The position numbers were made by a program, and so were the translations under genes. A stretch of 43,578 bases of DNA, taken from assembly GCA_028277115.1 (NCBI GenBank), contig JANQHG010000020.1, positions 1 through 43,578 of the forward strand, in the 5' to 3' direction. The number at the start of each line of letters is the position of its first letter. Position 1 is the first letter of the stretch. Below are positions 10,586 through 17,773 of the stretch, piece after piece. This DNA comes from Azospirillaceae bacterium (GTDB lineage: Bacteria > Pseudomonadota > Alphaproteobacteria > Azospirillales > Azospirillaceae). The notes below the pieces were generated by a model, which was given only the letters and a program-made list of their open reading frames with translations, made no database searches and had not been told where the DNA came from.

Positions 10586-11200
10586 TTATCGAGGGCGGGT
10601 CAAACCATCGAACAGGATCCGCGCCTTTTCCAGACTCCGCGCATCCACCACCTCGTGGGTACGCGGGTGACGCCGGGCGTAGCCCACCTGATGGGCGTTG
10701 TTGCGCCGGCTGATTACGCCTTCGTCCACGAATTGCGACGATGTCCCCTCAATCCGCGCGACCAAGCCGAGCGTCTCCGCGCGCCCGTGGCGGGCCAAGA
10801 CCGTAGACGCCCACAACGTAAAATGTGGCAATTCCTACCGTCGAGCAAGGGCCGACATGCCGCTGTCCATCGCGTGCTCACCTACTGCAATATGCGGCGA
10901 GGCGGCATCGATAAAAGAGTTGATCACGTCATACCTATTCTTGGCAATGACCCAAACGAAACGCCTGACCGTGAATTGGAACGATGCAAAGTATTCTGGA
11001 AGCTTGATGAAATCATGCGCGAATACGACCTTCCGGACAAGGAACTGGGTGACCGTGCCGGTGTCCCGACGGGCGACGTTGCTTTTCTGAGGAGCGGTGT
11101 GCCTGCTGCTGAAAACTACGTGGACGCGATCTTTGAGGTTCTGACCGGAGGGCTTGCTCTAAACCTCGTCAAAGAGGATCACGTGTTCCGGTGACCGCAT
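10586..11200 (-). pseudogene. Amber-interrupted reading frame of 204 codons, unrecognised
   Basis: Read on the minus strand from ATG 11200, one continuous frame runs to TAA at 10586 and is broken only by two TAG codons (11161-11159 and 10837-10835). The segments between them look like protein: MRSPEHVILFDEV, then a 107-residue part containing VWVIAKNRYDVINSFIDAAS, then 82 residues containing LGLVARIEGTSSQFVDEGV. TAG is a normal stop here (the S49 peptidase and DUF2007 genes end in it), so recoding is unlikely. The simplest reading is a decayed gene. The competing reading is the antisense plus-strand frame at 10892-11194, which is uninterrupted. Confidence 0.32.
10892..11194 (+). CDS. Possible small HTH-like protein (alternative to the antisense frame)
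   Basis: A plus-strand frame of 100 residues from ATG 10892. The C-terminal half (LDEIMREYDLPDKELGDRAG, then VPTGDVAFLRSGVPAAENYV) has the spacing of a Cro/C1-type helix-turn-helix, though divergent. It is open without stops and acidic, and the frame continues upstream to 10556, but that upstream part is Arg/Pro-rich and not convincing. It is exactly antisense, in codon register, to the amber-interrupted frame, so at most one of the two is likely to be real. No clear ribosome site. Confidence 0.33.
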   Translation: MRRGGIDKRVDHVIPILGNDPNETPDRELERCKVFWKLDEIMREYDLPDKELGDRAGVPTGDVAFLRSGVPAAENYVDAIFEVLTGGLALNLVKEDHVFR

Positions 11201-11213
11201 CCGGCCGACACCT

Positions 11214-11247
11214 CACAATTGTGTCAGGAATTTTGCCGAGCTATACT
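11214..11247 (+). promoter_or_regulatory. Promoter-like site with an overlapping 10-bp palindrome
   Basis: TTGTGT (11219-11224), a 17-bp spacer and TATACT (11242-11247) resemble a housekeeping sigma-70 promoter reading rightwards. The perfect palindrome CACAATTGTG (11214-11223) overlaps the -35 box and could be an operator. No convincing gene starts downstream: bases 11248-11821 contain only Arg/Pro/Ser-rich frames that I do not accept. A non-coding RNA or a decayed gene is possible. Confidence 0.4.
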
Positions 11248-11821
11248 AGCAGACACAACCAACGACGGGTGACCAAGCACACGAAAGCCCTGCGGTTTTC
11301 CCTGAACACTCTCTCTGGAGTGCGTCATCACGCCTGGCCGGCGGATGATCCTTCGAGTCGGTTGGGCCGGTCAGCGATCGGCCTTGCTTGTGTCCGCCCG
11401 CCAAGCCATCCTGCACCTGCCCCCCGCGCCCTGGGATGGCGACACCACTCTCCTCGCGCCGTCGACCCTCACCTTCGATCGCGCCGCAAAAATGACGGCA
11501 ACGCAGACGGTGATCCGGATCCAGTCAGTCCGACACGTTGTTCGATCAAGAGACGAGTTTAAAGGTTCGGCAGACGTGCAACACTCTCGTCATCCTTTGT
11601 CTCGGGCCGCCCGCGCGGCCGATCAACAGCCGGGCGTGCCCATATCAAACCGGCCCGCCGGACCGCGATCCGGGATGCCGGTTTTGTCGTCAGCCTGAAA
11701 CGCCTGACGTGGTAGGGTATCTCGGACCAGCCGCTGCCCAGGTGCGGGCGCGAGCGCTGGGATGATCATATGACACCGGCATCGAGCGAGCGGCGGCGAC
11801 CGAGCCGGGACGGAGAGGCGG

Positions 11822-12871
11822 ATGGGCTTGGGGGACAGTCTGGAGTGGGCGTCGCAACTCGCCGCGCAGGCGTTCGAACGGCTGGCCAAGGAACGGATGC
11901 CGCCCAGTCCGGAAAATTATACGCTCTGGTATGTCTATTATAGTGGCGAGAACCCGGATTTAACCCGCACAGTCGATGTGATCATCCGCGAAGAAGGCAA
12001 GATATCCCCATCGAAATTTGAAGACCTCTTTCGCCGGTTCTTCAGTTTCGACGCAGAGGCTCAGGTGGTCCGGGAGGCCGGGGAGCGCACCCAGTCGGCC
12101 TTGACCAGGGTGCTGGACATGCTGTCGGCCGCCGGCGCCGATGCCGGACGCTACAAAGATGCCTTGTCGGAATTCCGGATCGGCCTTGACGAACCGGTGA
12201 CAATCGACCAGATGCGCGTGATGATCGGGGAGATCGCGGCGGAGACCCGGGTGATCGCCGACGAACACGCCAAACTTCAGGGCCATCTGTCCGAGACCTC
12301 GAAGCAGTTGGCGGCGATGCGCGCGCGGCTCCAGACCGCACGGCGCGAGGCGATGACCGACGGGCTGACCGGCATCAACAATCGCAAGGCGTTCGACGAG
12401 ACGCTGGCGGTTGCGGCGCAGGACGCGGTGCACCAGAACGAGCCGATGTGCCTTTTGATGGTCGATATAGACCACTTCAAGAAGTTCAACGACACCCATG
12501 GCCATCTGGTCGGCGACCATGTCTTGAAGCTGGTCGCCCGGGTATTGACCGAGTGCATCAAGGGTCGCGACACTGCGGCGCGGTACGGCGGTGAGGAGTT
12601 CGGGATCATCCTGCCGCAGACCTCGCTGACCAACGCGGTGGTGGTCGCCAACCACATACGGACCACGGTCGGCTCGCGCCAGATCATCAACCGTGCCCGT
12701 AACGAGAATTTCGGCAACATCACCTTGTCGATCGGTGCGGCCCAGTACCGCCAGGGCGAACCGCCGGCGGACTTGGTCCAGCGAGCCGACGCCGCACTTT
12801 ATTCGGCCAAACGGACCGGACGCAACCGGGTGTGCGCCGAGTCGGCCGAGACCGACCGGCCGGCCTCCTGA
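11822..12871 (+). CDS. GGDEF-domain diguanylate cyclase
   Basis: A 349-residue protein predicted to make cyclic di-GMP. GGACGGAGAGGCGG before the ATG supplies a ribosome site. The N-terminal about 170 residues (FERLAKERMPPSPENYTLWY) are an uncharacterised helical region found in front of GGDEF domains in Rhodospirillales-type proteins, ending in a coiled-coil stretch near residues 140-180. The cyclase domain starts at DGLTGINNRKAF and carries the active-site motif GGEEF (256-260). At the inhibitory I-site the usual RxxD is KGRD, so product inhibition may be weak. No membrane segment, hence cytoplasmic. The input signal is unknown. Confidence 0.88.
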   Translation: MGLGDSLEWASQLAAQAFERLAKERMPPSPENYTLWYVYYSGENPDLTRTVDVIIREEGKISPSKFEDLFRRFFSFDAEAQVVREAGERTQSALTRVLDMLSAAGADAGRYKDALSEFRIGLDEPVTIDQMRVMIGEIAAETRVIADEHAKLQGHLSETSKQLAAMRARLQTARREAMTDGLTGINNRKAFDETLAVAAQDAVHQNEPMCLLMVDIDHFKKFNDTHGHLVGDHVLKLVARVLTECIKGRDTAARYGGEEFGIILPQTSLTNAVVVANHIRTTVGSRQIINRARNENFGNITLSIGAAQYRQGEPPADLVQRADAALYSAKRTGRNRVCAESAETDRPAS

Positions 12872-12894
12872 CCGCGCCGCCCCGGGGCCAAACG

Positions 12895-14073
12895 ATGCGT
12901 CGTCCCGATCGGACGGCGGCCCTGCCGCCGGACCCGGCGGCGCCAGCCCCCCTTGACCCGGCCACGGCGCCGCCCGACGCGGCGGCACGGTTGCTCGCCT
13001 GGTACGACCGACACCGCCGCGATCTGCCGTGGCGGGCCCCGCCCGGCGCGGTCGCCGATCCCTACCGGGTGTGGCTGTCGGAGATAATGCTCCAGCAGAC
13101 CACGGTGGCGGCGGCGATCCCCTACTTCGAAGCGTTCACCGCGCGCTGGCCCGACGTCGCGGCGCTCGCCGCCGCACCGCTCGACGACATCCTGACCGGC
13201 TGGGCCGGGCTCGGCTACTATGCTCGGGCCCGCAACCTGCATGCGTGCGCCCGGCGGGTCGCGGGCACACTCGGGGGCCGGTTTCCCGACACCGAACAGG
13301 GGCTGGCGGCGCTGCCCGGGATCGGCCCGTACACGGCAGCGGCGATCACCGCAATCGCGTTCGACCGGCCGGCGACCGTGGTCGATGGCAATGTCGAGCG
13401 GGTGATCGCGCGCCGCTTTGCCGTGACCGAGCCGTTGCCGGCGGCCAAGCCGAGCTTACGCCGGCTGGCGGCGACCCTGACCCCACCGGTGCGCCCGGGC
13501 GACTATGCCCAGGCGATCATGGATTTGGGCGCGACCGTGTGCGCCCCGACACGGCCGCGCTGCCTTGCCTGCCCGTGGGCCGAGGCATGCGAGGGGCGCG
13601 CCGCCGGGATCGCCGAGACCCTGCCGCGCCGTGCCGCCAAGCCCGAACGGCCCACCCGCCGCGGCGTCGCGTACTGGGCGGTCGATCGCGCCGGCCGGGT
13701 GTTGGTGCGCCGCCGGCCGCCGTGCGGCCTGCTCGGCGGCATGACCGAGGTGCCGTCGTCGGAGTGGGTCGACGCGCGGCCGAGCCCACGCGCGCCGCCC
13801 GCCCCGCCGAGCGACCAGGCGCTCGCCGCCGCGGCACCCGTCACGGCGATATGGGGGATTCTCCCAGGTGTCGTGCGCCACACCTTTACCCATTTTCATT
13901 TAGAGCTCCTGGTCGCGGCAGCGACGGCGCCGGTGGCACCAGCCGTCGCCGCGGCGGCGGACGGGGTCTGGGTCCCGGTCGATCGGCTGGGCGAGCAGGC
14001 GTTGCCGTCGGTGATGCGCAAGGTGGTGCGCCACGCGCTTGCCCACGCCGCGCGATTTCCGCCGATCGTATGA
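12895..14073 (+). CDS. mutY: A/G-specific adenine glycosylase MutY
   Basis: Removes adenine mispaired with 8-oxoguanine in base-excision repair. 392 residues from ATG 12895; a longer frame would overlap the GGDEF gene. The helix-hairpin-helix glycosylase core shows LSEIMLQQTT with catalytic Glu63, LPGIGPYTAAAI, and VVDGNVERV with catalytic Asp164. The [4Fe-4S] ligands are Cys216, Cys223, Cys226 and Cys232 (C-X6-C-X2-C-X5-C). The C-terminal part from about residue 258 is the NUDIX-like domain that recognises 8-oxoG (VLVRRRPPCGLLGGMTEVP). It starts 23 bp after the GGDEF stop. Confidence 0.95.
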   Translation: MRRPDRTAALPPDPAAPAPLDPATAPPDAAARLLAWYDRHRRDLPWRAPPGAVADPYRVWLSEIMLQQTTVAAAIPYFEAFTARWPDVAALAAAPLDDILTGWAGLGYYARARNLHACARRVAGTLGGRFPDTEQGLAALPGIGPYTAAAITAIAFDRPATVVDGNVERVIARRFAVTEPLPAAKPSLRRLAATLTPPVRPGDYAQAIMDLGATVCAPTRPRCLACPWAEACEGRAAGIAETLPRRAAKPERPTRRGVAYWAVDRAGRVLVRRRPPCGLLGGMTEVPSSEWVDARPSPRAPPAPPSDQALAAAAPVTAIWGILPGVVRHTFTHFHLELLVAAATAPVAPAVAAAADGVWVPVDRLGEQALPSVMRKVVRHALAHAARFPPIV

Positions 14074-14090
14074 GCTCTAAAGGAGTGTTG

Positions 14091-14113
14091 ATCTCGTCCG
14101 GGTGGGACGAGAT
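14091..14113. repeat. Perfect hairpin in the leader of the response-regulator gene
   Basis: ATCTCGTCC (14091-14099) and GGACGAGAT (14105-14113) form a 9-bp stem with a 5-nt loop, 32 bp before the response-regulator ATG. There is no T-run. It could be a weak terminator for mutY or an operator for the two-component operon. Confidence 0.45.
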
Positions 14114-14144
14114 GATACGGCGACGCTGATCGTGAGGTCGCCCG

Positions 14145-14810
14145 ATGCGGCTCTTGGTGGTAGAGGACGAAGTCCGCCTTTCGACCGATCTCCGTCGCGT
14201 GTTCGAACATGCGGGCTTTCTGGTCGAGTGCGCGCTCGACGGGGTGGAGGCGCTCAGAATGGGCGCGGGCGAGCCCTATGCGTGCGTGATCTTGGACTTG
14301 GGATTGCCGCAGATCGATGGGGTCTCGGTGCTGTCGCGGTGGCGGGAGCAGGGACTGACCTTCCCGGTCCTGATCTTGACCGCGCGCGGGCGGTGGAGTG
14401 ACAAGCTCGCCGGCTTCAATGCCGGCGCCGATGATTATGTCGTCAAGCCGTTCGAGATGGACGAGGTGGTGGTCCGGGTGCGCGCCTTGATCCGGCGGAG
14501 CGCCGGGCACGCGGCGCCGACCTTGAAGTGCGGACCGGTCAGCCTCGATACCCACTCAGGCCGGGTGACGGTCAACGGCCTGCCGCTGCAGCTGACCGGG
14601 CAGGAGTTCCGCATTTTGGAGTTCATGATGCATCACCCGGGCAAGCTGATCACCCGCTCGGCGTTGTCCGATCATGTCAGCGAGCGGACGGCGGACCAGA
14701 CCTCGAACGTGGTCGATGTCTTGATCAGCCGGATCCGCAGGAAGCTGAGCGTCAATCTCATTCAAACCGTCCGCGGTCAGGGCTACCGTCTCGCATTGCC
14801 GAAGGCATGA
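14145..14810 (+). CDS. OmpR/PhoB-family response regulator
   Basis: A 221-residue DNA-binding response regulator. The receiver domain (1-115) has the acidic pair Glu7-Asp8, phospho-acceptor Asp51 (VILDLGLPQIDG) and the DDYVVKPF motif with the conserved lysine. The winged-helix effector domain (about 125-218) carries LTGQEFRILEFMMHHPGKLI and the wing sequence VRGQGYRL. The stop overlaps the start of the sensor kinase gene (ATGA), so the two form a coupled pair. By domain make-up and partner it resembles PhoP of PhoPQ, but the signal cannot be read from the sequence. Confidence 0.9.
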   Translation: MRLLVVEDEVRLSTDLRRVFEHAGFLVECALDGVEALRMGAGEPYACVILDLGLPQIDGVSVLSRWREQGLTFPVLILTARGRWSDKLAGFNAGADDYVVKPFEMDEVVVRVRALIRRSAGHAAPTLKCGPVSLDTHSGRVTVNGLPLQLTGQEFRILEFMMHHPGKLITRSALSDHVSERTADQTSNVVDVLISRIRRKLSVNLIQTVRGQGYRLALPKA

Positions 14811-16228
14811 AACCTTTTTCGATCAAGAGCCGGCTGCTCGGGCTGGCGGCGGTGTGGATCGCGATCGCCTGGATCGGCGGCGCGCTGACCCTGTCGCACG
14901 CCTTTACCGAGGCGGTCGAGAGCCGGTTCGACGTCAAGGTGTCGGCCGAGCTGTCGGCCGTGACCTCGGCGATCCGCGCCGACGCCGATCCGGACGGGTT
15001 CGGCATCCGGCTCGACACCCTGACCGAGCCGAAATTCGATCAGCCGGGCTCGGGCTGGTACTGGCAGATCAAGACCAACGAAAAGGTGCTGCTGCGCTCG
15101 CCGTCGCTTCGGGACTCGGTGTTGCCGCTCGATCTGTCGGTCGCGCCGGACGAGATTTGGTTCTCCACCGATCACGGCCCCGACGGCGCCAGCGTGCGCG
15201 CGGCCCAGACCCAGGTCGCGCTGCCCGGCGGGCGGATCGCGACGGTCAAGGTCGCGCTCAACGACCAGGAAGTGCGCGAGGAGATTTCGAGCTTCGACAC
15301 CCAGATCATGATCGGGCTCGGATTGCTCGGGCTCGCGCTGACCTTTGCGATCCTTTTACAGGTCCAGATCGGCATGGAGCCGCTGCGCCGGCTCGCGCGC
15401 GAGCTCGAGCGGTTCCAGGCCGGCGAGCAGGACGGCCTGACCGGCACCTACCCGACCGAGATCACCAAGGCGGTCGAGGCGATCAACGAGGTCTTGGGCC
15501 AAAATCGCAAGGTGGTCCAGCGGGCCCGCCAGAGCGCCAGCAACCTGGCGCACGCGCTGAAAACCGAGCTCGCGCTCTTGAACAGCCGCACGGTCGGCGA
15601 CGACGGCACCGAGGCGCCCGACGAGGTGCGCCGGCACATCGAGCGGATCGCCCAGATCGTCGACCATCATCTGAACCGGGCCGCGACGATCGGCCCGGCG
15701 GTGATGGCGCCCGAGCGGGTCCAGGCGGCGAGCGTGGTCCAATCGATCTGCGACGCGCTCCGTCGGATCTACGACGTGCGCAACATCACGCTCGACTGCC
15801 ATATCGCGGGCGCGCCGATCTTCCGCGGCGAGCGCCAGGATTTGGAAGAGATGGTCGGCAACCTGATCGAGAACGCCTGTCGCCACACCGCGACCCGAGT
15901 TCTGGTCGGGCTGTCGGTCGGCGACGGCAACATGACGATCCGGGTAGACGACGACGGCCCGGGGATGACCGAGCGGATGGCGGCGCTGGCGGTGCGCCGG
16001 GGCAAACGGCTCGACGAGCGCTCCCAGGGCAGCGGGCTCGGGCTGTCGATCGTCGCCGATCTCGCCGAGATGTACGGCGGCAGCCTGTCCTTGTCGATGT
16101 CGGCGCTCGGCGGGTTGCTTGCGGTCTTGACCCTGCCGGCGCGCCGCACCGCCGCGCCGCCACGCCCGCCGGCCCCGACGCCGCTTGCCCAACTCGCCGC
16201 GCCGCGCGAAACCGTGACGGCGGCCTGA
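14807..16228 (+). CDS. Membrane sensor histidine kinase (PhoQ-like)
   Basis: A 473-residue kinase overlapping the response-regulator stop by 4 bp. A first membrane helix at about residues 10-30, a periplasmic sensor of about 140 residues and a second helix at about 172-194 (MIGLGLLGLALTFAILLQVQ) give the usual topology. A HAMP-like linker follows. The phosphorylated His249 lies in SNLAHALKTELALL, a form typical of PhoQ-type kinases. The ATPase domain has N-box GNLIENACRHT, G1 DDDGPGM and G2 GSGLGLSIV. The last 25 residues are rich in Pro and Ala. The periplasmic stimulus is unknown. Confidence 0.88.
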   Translation: MKPFSIKSRLLGLAAVWIAIAWIGGALTLSHAFTEAVESRFDVKVSAELSAVTSAIRADADPDGFGIRLDTLTEPKFDQPGSGWYWQIKTNEKVLLRSPSLRDSVLPLDLSVAPDEIWFSTDHGPDGASVRAAQTQVALPGGRIATVKVALNDQEVREEISSFDTQIMIGLGLLGLALTFAILLQVQIGMEPLRRLARELERFQAGEQDGLTGTYPTEITKAVEAINEVLGQNRKVVQRARQSASNLAHALKTELALLNSRTVGDDGTEAPDEVRRHIERIAQIVDHHLNRAATIGPAVMAPERVQAASVVQSICDALRRIYDVRNITLDCHIAGAPIFRGERQDLEEMVGNLIENACRHTATRVLVGLSVGDGNMTIRVDDDGPGMTERMAALAVRRGKRLDERSQGSGLGLSIVADLAEMYGGSLSLSMSALGGLLAVLTLPARRTAAPPRPPAPTPLAQLAAPRETVTAA

Positions 16229-16265
16229 CGCGCCTTGCGCGGTGGCTCGGCGGTCGCCGTGTGGG

Positions 16266-16285
16266 CTGAACACAGCTGTGTTCAG
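16266..16285. promoter_or_regulatory. Perfect 20-bp palindrome after the sensor kinase gene
   Basis: CTGAACACAGCTGTGTTCAG is a perfect palindrome without a central spacer, 38 bp after the kinase stop. No T-run follows. Cruciform or terminator use is possible, but a gap-free palindrome of this length is more typical of an operator for a dimeric regulator. Confidence 0.5.
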
Positions 16286-16539
16286 TCAGGCTCGAGCATC
16301 GTGGTTCCGTGTTTGACCGGAAATGGGCGGTCGGAGGCGTCACGATGGCGGGATGGGCGGAACGGGCGGTTAGAGAGGAATCGACACTCACGCCGCCGGA
16401 GCTTCGGCCGGGCACTCGCAATGTTGGGGGTCACGCCTCAACCTACGATTGCGCTGGTGCCGTGGGTTGGAGTGTGAACCCCAACCATCGTTGCGCAAAC
16501 GTCCCCCGACTTGCCACGGGGTGGCAGCACCGTTTTCAC

Positions 16540-16756
16540 CAGGGCGGGGTGGCGGAAGGCCGGTGTGGTACACGTCGGAAACCGACGCCGGCCGCGAGAG
16601 TTTGGGGGCTTGCGCCCCCAGGTCAGGGGGTTTCACCCCCCGACACCCCCCGACCAGGGGGTGCCCCCTGGACCCCATTAAGGGGGGGGCAAGGGGGTCG
16701 GGGGGGGAGCGCCCCCCGAACGGCCGACAGGCCGCATCCGGCCCCGCAAAGCGGGC
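16540..16756 (+). repeat. Full copy of the G/C-run hairpin repeat, in the miaA leader
   Basis: Module order is: CACCAGGGCGG...GGCGGAAGG, AAACCGACGC, GGGGGCTTGCGCCCCC, CAGGGGGTTTCACCCCCCG, ACACCCCCCG, CCAGGGGGTGCCCCCTGG, a long G-run block, AGCGCCCCCC, and ACGGCCGACAGGCCGC. The same order with small changes occurs at 40440-40645. The unit has several potential stem-loops and no open frame of its own. It ends at the presumed miaA start. Upstream, 16286-16539 holds no gene that I can support. Confidence 0.8.
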
Positions 16757-16761
16757 CGGTG
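16738..16761 (+). promoter_or_regulatory. Hairpin overlapping the presumed miaA start codon
   Basis: CCGGCC-C-CGC (16738-16747) pairs with GCG-GGCCGG (16751-16759) around an AAA loop: 9 pairs with one bulged C. The first base of the GTG start (16759) is inside the stem. No Shine-Dalgarno is visible. It may restrict translation initiation of miaA. Confidence 0.4.
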
Positions 16762-17718
16762 GTCATCATCGGTGGTCCGACCGCGAGCGGAAAGTCCGGC
16801 CTTGCGCTCGACCTTGCCCGCACACTCGGCGGGCGCGTGATCAACGCCGACAGCCGCCAGCTCTACGCCGACCTCACGATCCTGACCGCGCGCCCCGGTC
16901 CGGCCGCCTGTGCCCTGGTACCGCACCAGCTCTATGGTGTCTTACCGGCGGACGAGACGGCATCGGCGGCGCGCTGGCGCGACTGGGCGCTGGCCGAGAT
17001 CACCGCCTGCCACCGGACGGCAGCGCTGCCGATCGTGGTCGGCGGCACCGGCTTGTACCTGCGCGCGCTGATCGAGGGGCTGGCGCCGGTCCCGGCCGTG
17101 CCGCCCGAGGTCCGACAGGCCGCCGAGGACACGTGGCAGCGGCTGGGCGGCGCGGGCCTGCGCGCCGCGCTCGCCCGCCACGACCCGGAGACCGCGGCGC
17201 GGCTCGCCCCCGGCGACCGCCACCGGCTGATCCGCGCCTGGGAGGTGTGGACCGCGACCGGGCGACCCCTGTCGGCGTTCCGCCGTTCCGCCCCGGACGG
17301 CCCACCCGCCGGGCTCCGGTTCCACCTGGTCACCGTGCTGCCGCCGCGCGCCGAGCTTTATGCCGCGTGCGACGGCCGGTTTGCCGCGATGGTGGCGGCC
17401 GGCGCGCTCGACGAGGTGGCGGCGCTGCGGACGCGCGACCTCGACTCGGCGCGGCCGGTGATGACCGCGCTCGGCGTGCCCGAGCTGATGCGCCATCTCA
17501 ACGGCGACCTGACGCTCGCCGAGGCGGTCGCGCTCGCCCAGCAATCAACCCGGCGCTACGCCAAGCGTCAGAGCACCTGGTTCCGCCACCAGGTGATCGC
17601 CCGGCATCCGGGGCAGGTGTGGCGCGCGCGTTACGAAACCGCGCACGGCCAGGCTCTGGTGACCGCGGTGCAGGGCGAGCTCGCCGACGCGAACACGACG
17701 CCCCAGAGCGGTCATTGA
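16759..17718 (+). CDS. miaA: tRNA dimethylallyltransferase MiaA
   Basis: Adds a dimethylallyl group to N6 of A37 in tRNAs reading UNN codons. From GTG 16759 the protein is 319 residues and starts directly at VVIIGGPTASGKSGLALDLA, the P-loop motif. MiaA proteins usually have several residues before this strand, so the real start may lie slightly upstream inside the repeat, where the frame stays open. Other family motifs are NADSRQLY, VGGTGLYLRALIEG and the C-terminal TRRYAKRQSTWFR. The gene sits 55 bp before ilvI, a linkage common in alphaproteobacteria. Confidence 0.9.
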   Translation: MVIIGGPTASGKSGLALDLARTLGGRVINADSRQLYADLTILTARPGPAACALVPHQLYGVLPADETASAARWRDWALAEITACHRTAALPIVVGGTGLYLRALIEGLAPVPAVPPEVRQAAEDTWQRLGGAGLRAALARHDPETAARLAPGDRHRLIRAWEVWTATGRPLSAFRRSAPDGPPAGLRFHLVTVLPPRAELYAACDGRFAAMVAAGALDEVAALRTRDLDSARPVMTALGVPELMRHLNGDLTLAEAVALAQQSTRRYAKRQSTWFRHQVIARHPGQVWRARYETAHGQALVTAVQGELADANTTPQSGH

Positions 17719-17773
17719 CCGCTGTCACCGTTCCGGCTTAGGGTGTCATGATTAACTATCGACGAGGGGGACG

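Noticed and set aside
10586..11200. Amber readthrough or pyrrolysine use in the interrupted frame
   Set aside because: TAG ends ordinary genes in this window, no pyl genes are seen, and decay is simpler.
11191..11698. Plus-strand frames of 117-123 residues after the island
   Set aside because: Rich in Arg, Pro, Ser and His, no ribosome site, mutually overlapping; look like non-coding DNA.
14145..16228. Naming the two-component pair phoP/phoQ
   Set aside because: The H-box and layout are PhoPQ-like, but the sensor domain does not identify the signal, so no symbol is given.
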